Assembly: GCF_027942865.1 (NCBI RefSeq)
Contig: NC_134510.1
Coordinates: forward strand, 5,738,001 to 5,802,000
DNA: 64,000 nucleotides
Direction of reading: 5' to 3'
Source: Odontesthes bonariensis
Taxonomy: Eukaryota > Chordata > Actinopteri > Atheriniformes > Atherinopsidae
In this document: in pieces, positions 14,988-22,799 of the stretch
How the letters are laid out: every line of letters begins with the position of its first letter
Position numbering within the stretch: the stretch's first letter is position 1
Program-made: the position numbers and the translations under genes
Notes under the pieces: model-generated
Seen by the model: only the letters and a program-made list of their open reading frames with translations
The model's database searches: none
What the model was told of the DNA's origin: nothing

Positions 14988-15682
14988 TGTTCTGTCATTG
15001 TATTTTAGTTAGTATGTTTTTGCATGTTCAATTCATTGTTTCATTTGTTAGCACTGGCCCTTTAAGAGAAACAGGAAGTGCAAGCACATGGCAGTAAAAC
15101 AGCTAGTTCAGTTGCCCATTTCCATCTTAAGACATCTGCCTACATCTCATGCCATATGAAGCATCGTCGGTATGTAATCTTATCATTTGTTCTTTCGTTG
15201 AATTATAGTGAATTATTTGTCATTTTAAGAGTTGTTTGTGGATTGGAGGACAATATTATTTCTGTGAATGTTGGTACGTAAAATGGCGACTTAGCTGATT
15301 GACAGATTCATTTTAAGTTTATCTTATGTTTATAAGATAGTAAACAGTGTGAGTGAGAACACATTAAAACTCAACAAGTTACTTTTTTGGTAGATTTAAC
15401 AATAAATAAGCAGTTAATTTGTAAGCATGAAGAAGTTAAAAGGTTAAAGAGGGAAGAATTTGATTTCTGATTAAAAGTATGATACAGTGTATTACTAAGA
15501 CTATATACTGTATAAGAAGTACATTTTACAAGCATGTTTCTTTTTTGTCTGTTTTCAGTTTCACCCTTTTTTAAGTCAATAAACCTGTGGACAAACTGAT
15601 CACTGTCTTCAGAGTTTTGATGAACGAAAGGTGTTTATCTTACTGCCGAGTTATATTCGGAACATATAACGAGGGTTGCACA
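14988..15682 (+). mobile_element. Solo LTR inserted in the satellite
   Basis: A 695-bp unique block interrupts the satellite. It starts TGTTCTGTC and ends GGGTTGCACA, giving TG...CA ends, and is flanked on both sides by ATGAC (14,983-14,987 and 15,683-15,687), a 5-bp target duplication. A polyadenylation signal AATAAA lies at 15,578-15,583, which supports the plus orientation. There is no internal coding region, so it is read as a solo LTR left by recombination. Family (Gypsy-like or endogenous retrovirus-like) cannot be told from the sequence alone. Confidence 0.8.
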
Positions 15683-17087
15683 ATGACCTTGTATGACAAA
15701 GAAACACAGGAATAGCCTTCTTTTGCGGAGTTAAGATGAATTTCGGATTTTTGCTTATAAACAAAAAATTCCTTCAGTCAAAACAAGTTCAAACTCCTTT
15801 GTCCTTCATATATATCAATTCTAAGTAGGTCCCATGCATAAACCTCTTTAAATGACCTTGTATGACAAAGAAACACAGGAATAGCCTTACTTTTGCGAGT
15901 TCAGGCCAAATTGGTATTTTTGCTATAAAATGAATTCCTTCAGTCAAAACAAGTTCAAACTCCTTTGTCCTTCATATATATCAATTCTAAGTAGGTTCCA
16001 TTAAAAACCTCTTTAAATGACCTTGTATGACAAAGAAACACAGGAATAGCCTTCTTTTGCGGAGTTAAGGCCAAATTGGTATTTTTGCTATAAAATGAAT
16101 TCCTTCAGTCAAAACAAGTTCAAACTCCTTTCTCCTTCATATATATCAATTCTAAGTAGGTCCCATGCATAAACCTCTTTAAATGACCTTGTATGACAAA
16201 GAAACACGGGAAAAGCCTTACTTTTGCGAGTTAAGGCCAAATTGGTATTTTTGATATAAAATGAATTCCTTCAGTCAAAACAAGTTCAAACTCCTTTCTC
16301 CTTCATATATATCAATTCTAAGTAGGTCCCATGCATAAACCTCTTTAAATGACCTTGTATGACAAAGAAACACGGGAAAAGCCTTACTTTTGCGAGTTAA
16401 GGCCAAATTGGTATTTTTGATTTAAAATGAATTCCTTCAGTCAAAACAAGTTCAAACTCCTTTGTCCTTCATATATATCCATTCTAAGTAGGTTCCCTGC
16501 ATAAACCTCTTTAAATGACCTTGTTTGAGAAAGAAAAACAGGAATAGCCTTACTTTTGCGAGTTAAAGGTGGGGTATGAGATCTTGGAAAAACGATTCCT
16601 GCAAGCTATATTTTTGAAAATACACAACCTTGCCTCTCCTTCAGCCCACCCCTCGAAACCACGCCTTAAAAACACATGAACGAATCACGAGTCTGTGAAC
16701 GCGCAGGGGGGAGGGGTGAGGGGGGCTGACGGTTGATTGGCATGTCAGAATCCAATAGAAGTAACTCTCATCATTACTTCTATTGGTTAGACATTTCCTC
16801 TTGCTGCACCCTCTACAATGGACTAAAATATAAAAAAAAATTTCCAAACATCCTATTTTAGTGGGTGCAACGGAGTTCGTGAGGAGGTTGTCAGACAATA
16901 TGATAAAAAATGCTCCAGAAAACATCTCATACCCCACCTTTAAGGCCAAATTGGTATTTTTTCTATAAAAGGAATTCCTTCAGTCAAAACAAGTTCAAAC
17001 TCTTTTGTCCTTCATGTATATCCATTCTAAGTAGGTTCCATGCATAAACCTCTTTAAATGAGAAAGAAACACAGGAATAGCCTTCCT
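15683..17087. repeat. Satellite array, distal diverged part
   Basis: The same ~167-bp monomers continue after the solo LTR and end at the junction with the 5S-bearing unit, inside the motif AATAGCCTTC. These monomers carry private changes (for example CACGGGAAAAGCC and CTTTCTCCTTC), more than in the core, as expected at an array edge. One monomer is split by the MITE at 16,567-16,939. Confidence 0.93.
16567..16939. mobile_element. TTAA-flanked MITE (piggyBac-like)
   Basis: 373 bp with terminal inverted repeats beginning AGGTGGGGTATGAGAT, flanked by TTAA at 16,563-16,566 and 16,940-16,943. Joining the flanks restores the satellite motif GCGAGTTAAGGCC seen in dozens of neighbouring monomers, so the empty site is present in the same window. 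An internal hairpin (CCAATAGAAGTAA and its complement) lies near 16,752-16,785. TTAA duplication is the hallmark of piggyBac-type transposition; no transposase is encoded, so it would be mobilised in trans. Confidence 0.9.
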
Positions 17088-17106
17088 ATTTGTCACAGGG
17101 TCAGTG

Positions 17107-17226
17107 GCTTACAGCCACACCGCCCTGAACACGCCTGATCTTGTTCGATCTCGGAAGCCAAGCAGGGTCGGGCCTGCTTAATACTTAGATGGGAGACTGC
17201 TTGGGAATACCACGTGCTGTAAGATT
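17107..17226 (+). rRNA. 5S rRNA-like copy, probably a pseudogene
   Basis: Near full-length match to vertebrate 5S rRNA, from GCTTACAGCCACACC to GTGCTGTAAGA, followed by a T7 run that would serve as a pol III terminator. The internal control region carries several changes from the standard sequence (AAGCCAAGCAGGG, CTGCTTAATACTTAGATGGG, ACTGCTTGGGAAT, CCACGTGCTG), so expression as functional 5S is doubtful. Confidence 0.85.
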
Positions 17227-17446
17227 TTTTTCTCTTCCCTCTGCGTGTCTTTTGTTGAAATATCTGATGATCACCCTGTGATCCATGTTGCTGATCCTGG
17301 ATCTGCTAAGATGTCCCAGCTCATTGTTGGCTTTGATCCTCATACATTTAACTTTGTCCTGAGAAAGGAGAAGTTCCAAAAAGTCAAACAGGGACTGCTT
17401 TTGCATTTGACATAGTCAAACTGCATACGCCTGGAGAAGCCAAAAG

Positions 17447-17566
17447 GCTTACAGCACCTGGTATTCCTAGGCGTTCTCCCATTCAAGTACTAACCAGGTC
17501 CGACCCTCTGCTTAGCTTCTGAGATCGGACGAGATCAGGCGTTTTCAGGGCGGTGTGGCTGTAAGC
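17447..17566 (-). rRNA. 5S rRNA-like copy, probably a pseudogene
   Basis: On the minus strand the sequence runs from GCTTACAGCCACACCGCC to CAGGTGCTGTAAGC and then CTTTTGG, a short T4 terminator. Box C is close to standard (GTTAGTACTTGAATGGGAG), but there is a 2-bp addition in the AGCAGAGGGTCGG segment and other changes. It faces the copy at 17,107 tail to tail. Confidence 0.85.
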
Positions 17567-17586
17567 CACAGTCCCTGTGACAAATA

Positions 17587-17923
17587 TATGCTATATAGGT
17601 GCTGGAACCATACGTTTCCCCTATTTTACCAGAGAGTTGGCTTGAGAGGCTGATGTTGAGCCTGCACATTGACTTCCCTGATGTGATTGTTCTCTGCAGC
17701 TGAAAATAGGACTCTCAGATAACTTAGTGTCTGTCAAGCTCCTCTGTTCCCTTTGTGTAGTTTTGTGTCCGTTGTCATATAGAGAAACAAGGGAAGCTCA
17801 ATCCCACGATATGCTCATAAACTGCGTCTTCTCTAAACAGTATAGTTCTATTTTAGAAGTCAGAATACAATAACAGATTCTGTTTCAGAATCTATAAAAA
17901 GCTGGTTTGTGATCCCTTTGCTG
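17587..17923. other. Unassigned spacer between the two 5S units
   Basis: 337 bp of moderately AT-rich sequence with no recognisable gene, repeat ends or long open frame. Confidence 0.5.
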
Positions 17924-18015
17924 GCTTGCAGCCACACTGCCCTGAACACGCCTGATCACAGAAGCTAAGCAGAGTCGGGCCTGGTTAGTACTTGGATGGG
18001 AGACCGCCTGGGAAT
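17924..18015 (+). rRNA. 5S rRNA pseudogene, 5' part, split by a transposon
   Basis: The 5' portion of a 5S gene, through the box C motif GTTAGTACTTGGATGGGAG, ends at CGCCTGGGAAT. The remaining 3' part (CGCCTGGGAATACCAGG...) lies at 22,239-22,262, after a 4.2-kb insert. About a dozen bases are missing after GCCTGATC compared with standard 5S, so this copy is also mutated within the gene. Confidence 0.85.
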
Positions 18016-18829
18016 GGCTCATGACCCCCCCAAGTCCCTATTGCTCAACCTGGGATTGATCAAAAAAGGATCAAGAAGGACGCCCCCTGGTGTTCACTGG
18101 CCTGAACTCTTATTTACAGAGATGTCATGCATGCATGAGGCCTGGATGATTGAAATCCACTTGGCTGCTGAATGTTGTTTGTATTATTTGCAGTTTGAGT
18201 TTATGTAGACTGATGAGATTATGTTATTACTGTGTTAATGTTATGTTTTCCCATACAAATTAGGTGTTACATCATTAATTATGTGCTAATTTGCATACAT
18301 TTCAGATGTAGAAATCTGAAAATGTGATAAAGTCAGGTTAAAGATTGTTGCTATAAAAAATACTGTTTGTAAGGAACAAGCCTGGGATGTTTCATGTAGA
18401 TATTTGATACTTAAATTTTCTATCCTATTTACCTGTAGTACATTGCCTATGTTATTAGGCTTATGCCTATGTTCTTGTGGTAATTAGGAGGCTTACAACC
18501 CATTTTTGAGCCTGGCATACAGCATACAACATTGAATACCCCTTCAAATATTGTATAGCTCATTTTCTGAAATCCTGCCTATTGGGGGAAAGTGAAAACT
18601 TGCAGTAACATCTTTTTTCAGGAACAGAGATATGCAAACACCAGCCAATAAGTGTACAAACAATTCATTTTATTAATGGCAGAGTCAGATAAAGCACCAG
18701 ATGTTTTTCTGCTCACAATATAAACAAAATTACATATATTCTCATCCAACAAATGTGCAATAGTGCAAGAAAATATTCTTATATGTAGTAGTATTATTAT
18801 TATATCACATTCTATTCTATTGGAAGGCC

Positions 18830-20106
18830 ATCATTTCCTCGTCTGAACATCTGGCGTACAACTCTTTTTTGCCACTCCTGACAGCCTGGACTAAGAGCAT
18901 CATGTCGTCCTTGTTGTAGGCCAGCACTGCACCTGCCAAAGCACTCATGGACGCCCCATACTTGGAATGACTCTTGGATCACAGCAGGATCCCAGCGGTG
19001 CTGCCAGTGGTACACAGCACCCTTCTGCACCCAGTGTCTGAACAGAGTCTCCAGGAAGGAGGAACCGCTGTCACTGAAATGATATCAAGATTTTATACAG
19101 TATGTGTTCCTTGTAAAAAGATGTGATTTAATGTTAACCGTTTCATCTGTCAGTTAAATTGTTGATTTCATTATCAGTTATTTGGAATTGTTCTTAAACT
19201 TACCGACAACAGTTGTTGTCTGCATATATGACCTTTGGTGCCGGAGCGTTTGCACGTTGGAACCGGGCAATCAGACCGCTCACCATACGCCTGTAGCACC
19301 CCTCAGACTCAGCTGCCACCACCACCGTCGTCAAGAACTGTCCCCGTTCGTTCAGAACACTGGTGACATAATGCATGGTGCCCGGGCCATCACCATATAT
19401 CTTCTTGGGGACCTAAAAAGCAGAACATTCATATTACATTCATATTATTTCATATTACAGTCTTTCCTACAACATGTCTGTGCATTACAAAGTATTCTCA
19501 CTGAACACTCAGAATCCAGATCAAAGGGATATTTTATACAAACCTTTTTTGTTCCATCAATGCAGAGGATTTCTCCAGTCACATTTTCCCTCCAGATTTC
19601 TTGGCAGCAGCCTCTGCAGTCCAGGGTCTGCTGCTCTGCTGGGGGCCTCTGTCACAGTCTTAGCTGCGTCTGAACACAGCAGCTTGGCCTCTCCCTGCCT
19701 ATACAGAGGAATGTGTGGATACAGGTGCTGCTTCAGGCGGGAGTTCAGCTGATGGCTGAAGGTGAAGCTTCTACCACACACATCACACTCATTCTCCTTG
19801 GAGCAGTGGTTCCCAACCCTGGTCTTCAAGGCACACTGCCCTGCATGTTTTCCATGTTTCCCTGCTCCAGCACACCTGATTCAAATGAATGGGTCGTGCT
19901 CAGCCTTCTGGAGAGCTTTCAGACCTGACCCAATTATCTGAATCAGGTGTGCTGGAGCAGGGAAACATGCAGGGCAGTGTGCCTTGAGGACCAGGGTTGG
20001 GAAACACTGCTTTGGAGCATGAAGCTTCTTGTGCCTATAGTCAGGTTAGACTTCTCAGTGAAAGTCCTGTTGCACACACTGCACTCGTGGCTCTTCTTCT
20101 CCATGT
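18830..20106 (-). pseudogene. C2H2 finger + DDE transposase, broken
   Basis: The minus-strand start at 20,106 reads MEKKSHECSVCNRTFTEKSN, a C2H2-type finger. A second finger (ECDVCGRSFTFSHQ) follows, but it is separated from the first by a hAT MITE. Exon pieces continue: ...CIDGTKK ending at a donor at 19,544; an exon at 19,204-19,412 that begins VPKKIYGDG and ends IYADNNCCR, with proper acceptor and donor; and a piece from about 19,070 down to 18,830 (ETLFRHWVQ..., HRWD) that shifts frame. The Asp residues in CIDGTKK and YADNNCC are the likely first two catalytic carboxylates. The C-terminal part expected for this family is absent here but present in the neighbouring copy at 22.8-24.7 kb. 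Confidence 0.7.
19804..20009. mobile_element. hAT-type MITE with 8-bp duplication
   Basis: 206 bp with long inverted arms: CAGTGGTTCCCAACCCTGGT on the left and its near-complement ending AACACTG on the right. Flanks are CCTTGGAG (19,796-19,803) and CTTTGGAG (20,010-20,017), an 8-bp duplication with one mismatch. It splits the finger-encoding region of the transposase. A related copy sits in the second transposon at about 24,820-24,945. Confidence 0.8.
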
Positions 20107-20756
20107 TTGACCTTTACAACATAAACAAATATCAATTCATTCAGTTTTCCATTTCTTTATTTCATTTCATTTTATTTTATTCATCTATTATTTTGTATAT
20201 CTTTTGATTTTTTTTTCTCCCATCTATTGTTTTTCACTTGGAAACATTTGTTATTCAGGTCACAAATTAACAAAGCATTGTATAAATCAAGGATAGATGT
20301 ACTGTTGATACACTGTTTGCTTCACAATAAAAATATTTAAAACATAATTCAGTTTTCCAATACAGCTGTACAAGAATCGTATTTTGTCCTGTTTTAGATA
20401 CATAGCTAGCTAGCTAGCTAGCATGTTTTGATAGTAAAACGGATTATAGTCAACTGATTAGGTAAACTAAGATATATAATAGATTGACAATCACAAGTTT
20501 CATAACTACAATAGGTTATAGATTTGTTAAAATGCTGTCATGATGATAAAAGTGATAGAATGTGCATAAATTCTCACAACAATAAGATGCCAAACTACCG
20601 GAAGGCAGGTTGTCAATTGCCTACGTTGTCTATACAACGTATATGTAAACAATGACGTTTCTGACGCAGGAAGTTGCCAATTTTCAGAGAATCTTTTCAT
20701 TCATCAAAACCAGCACCGAGATAATTTAATGTACACTGAAGAAGATTAGACTTACG

Positions 20757-22005
20757 TAGAGCTGTAACAAAATCCGGGTTATCCGGTTTTCATCCCGGAT
20801 AAATACGTCACCCGGGCAGACCGGATGGTGGCATGCATTTGATCCGCCTTAAAAAAAAGATTAAACCGGAATATATATATATAGCCTATATATATATCCC
20901 TCTTTAGTTGCCTACTAGGCTACAGTCATTCTCAAGCATGGTGTTCAGTCACGAACACACAGTCACAGACACACACTGAGTGAAACGAAACCTAACTCCC
21001 GCCCCGTTTGTCACGAGCCGGTTAAGTGAGCCATGTGCCCTACTGATCCGTCCGGACGAATCCCCACTGACTCGTAACTGCTCGAACGGCTCACTCTGCT
21101 CGCGGCGCGCTTGGCTCTATCTCTCTGCTCGCTCGCAATTCTTAGTTGTATAAATGACTATGAGCCACACCACCACTTATGTTCCAACTTCGTACCGTTG
21201 CATTTTTTTCTCTAGTTAAGCCAGCGCCACTTCATGACGGATCCTTGCTCTGTCAGATCGTATATTGAGTTGTTTCTGTGTGGAAGCGGGTGCCTGAGTC
21301 TGGCGAATCATGCCGGCTCTGGGTGACTCACGGCCAGACGAGTCACGCGGCAGAATCGAAACTTAAAAAGATCCGAGTTTGCATGGATCCGCTACTTGCC
21401 CGTCTGACCGCTGAGTCACCCAGAGCCAGCGATTCAGCGGTCAGACGGGCAAGTAGCGGATCCATGCCAACTCGGATCTTTTTAAGTTTCGATTCTGCCA
21501 GCAGCAAGGATTGTCGACTCGTCAACCCATCTGACTGCTGAAGCCTCTGTAGCTCGCTACAGGCTCGGTTAGCGTGGCTTCATGCATCTTGTACAGTCGT
21601 TGAAAAATAATCATTTAGTGATATAGGGAGGGCAAGATCATTCCATGTTGTTTACTTGTAGGTCTAAACTCAGCATTGCCTCACCTAATGCTACCACATT
21701 TGTCGCTGTGTAAATGCACACACTAGCTGTTGTGTCTGGCTTTCAGATAAAATGGCATTGAATTATTACTTGACAAAAATAAATGAATGAACTTGTAGCC
21801 GTAGGCTGCTCTTTGATTTATCAAAATGAATTGATAAATGGGACAAAAAAAAGGCGAGGCGTATAGCCACTAAACGGCAGAAAGTTTTTTTTTTTTTTTT
21901 AATAAGTGACTCAAGTGATTCAAGTGATCCGTATAACTCGAATCCCCTCCTCGAAATGATCCGATCAGCCCGGATCGCCCAAAAGATTCGAGTTAAGCAC
22001 GTCTA
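20757..22005. mobile_element. hAT-like insertion with internal palindrome
   Basis: 1,249 bp, starting TAGAGCTG and ending CACGTCTA (complement TAGACGTG), flanked by a perfect 8-bp duplication GACTTACG (20,749-20,756 and 22,006-22,013). No transposase is visible. The core contains a large imperfect palindrome with arms at about 21,349-21,417 and 21,432-21,499, which makes both strands encode similar short peptides. The ends are rich in GATTCG/CGAATC and GATCCG motifs. The hAT call rests on duplication length and TAG...CTA ends. Confidence 0.65.
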
Positions 22006-22238
22006 GACTTACGTGAGCGAAATGACGGCTGAAATGACGAACAGGACGAACGGGACAGGTGGCGACAGGCATGATGCTGATTGGCGGAAAATCCCTGCTC
22101 AATGATTGGCGGCGGAAAATCCCTGCTCAATGATTGGCGGGTTGAGCGCTCAACTGTGCTCAACAGGGCTCAACCATTCGCTCAACTGTGCTCAACAGCG
22201 CTCAACCATTGGTCGCGATAGGGACTTGGAGGGGAGCG

Positions 22239-22262
22239 CGCCTGGGAATACCAGGTGCTGTA
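22239..22262 (+). rRNA. 5S rRNA pseudogene, 3' part
   Basis: Continues the copy begun at 17,924: CGCCTGGGAATACCAGG, then TGCTGTAAGCC and a TTTT terminator. The first 11 bases duplicate the end of the 5' part, which marks the insertion site. Confidence 0.85.
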
Positions 22263-22585
22263 AGCCTTTTGGCTTCTCCAGGCGCCTACAGTTTGGCTAC
22301 GTCAAATGCAAAAGCAGTCCCTGTTTGACTTTTTGGAACATCTTCTTTCTCAGGACAAAGTTAAATGTATGAGGATCAAAGGCAGCAATGGCCTGGGACA
22401 TCTCAGCAGATCCAGGATCTGAGACTGAGAGCCAAACAGAAACAGAGGTGTCTGCCAACCAATCATCAGCAGCAGCCGAAGCTGGTTAACTTCCTCGTGT
22501 CTGTCTGTCTGTGTGTTTGTGTGTGTGTGTCACAGGGTGATGGTCAGATGTTTAAAAAAAAGACATGCAGGGCGCAGAGAAAAAA
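22263..22585. repeat. Spacer between 5S copies, reverse of 17,227-17,446
   Basis: The first ~180 bp match, in reverse complement, the spacer of the first 5S pair (for example ATGCAAAAGCAGTCCCTG and AAAGTTAAATGTATGAGGATC). The remainder is expanded and contains a TG/TGTC-rich simple repeat at about 22,497-22,530. Confidence 0.75.
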
Positions 22586-22703
22586 GCTTACAGCACCTGG
22601 TATTCCCAAGCAGTCTCCTATCCAAGTACTAATCAGGCCTGACCCTGCTTGGTTTCCGAGATCAGACAAGATCAGGCGTGTTCAGGACGGTGTGGCCATA
22701 AGT
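22586..22703 (-). rRNA. 5S rRNA-like copy, probably a pseudogene
   Basis: On the minus strand it reads from ACTTATGGCCACACCG to CAGGTGCTGTAAGC, then a T-rich run (CTTTTTTCTC) as terminator. Many substitutions are present, including in the promoter region (GAAACCAAGCAGGG, GATTAGTACTTGGATAGGAG). It pairs tail to tail with the split copy at 17,924/22,239. Confidence 0.82.
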
Positions 22704-22799
22704 GAATATAAAACATACATGTGGTGATGAGTGGAAGAACGGTTTATGTCCACATACTACAAAAGTGCTGTAAATTTTCACCTTTCTAGCAGGTGAAAT

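Larger units (their letters stand above)
17088..17586. repeat. Palindromic unit: tail-to-tail 5S rRNA copies as inverted repeats
   Basis: The unit opens with ATTTGTCACAGGG and closes with its complement CCCTGTGACAAAT. Both arms run through a complete 5S-like sequence (about 145-bp arms), with a 220-bp spacer between. The spacer reappears in reverse complement at about 22,263-22,585, between the second 5S pair, so the 5S-spacer-5S module exists twice in opposite orientations. It abuts the satellite end directly. It may be a fold-back element or a rearranged piece of a 5S rDNA cluster. Confidence 0.75.
18016..22238 (-). mobile_element. DDE transposon inserted in a 5S rRNA gene
   Basis: The interval is bounded on both sides by CGCCTGGGAAT (18,005-18,015 and 22,239-22,249), a target duplication of about 10-11 bp within the 5S sequence. 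The termini share an imperfect inverted repeat: CCAAGTCCCTAT at 18,030-18,041 and its complement near 22,216-22,227, each close to GGCTC or GCGCTC at the ends. The right end holds short subrepeats (GCTCAACTGTGCTCAACAG). It carries a minus-strand transposase gene and two younger hAT insertions (19,804-20,009 and 20,757-22,005). The transposase belongs to a family common in fish genomes; its superfamily is not certain. Dada transposons are known to target multicopy small RNA genes but are reported with 6-7-bp duplications. Confidence 0.72.

Noticed and set aside
17107-17226. Functional 5S rRNA gene
   Set aside because: Several substitutions fall in the internal promoter and conserved loops; the unit is embedded in a rearranged inverted pair.
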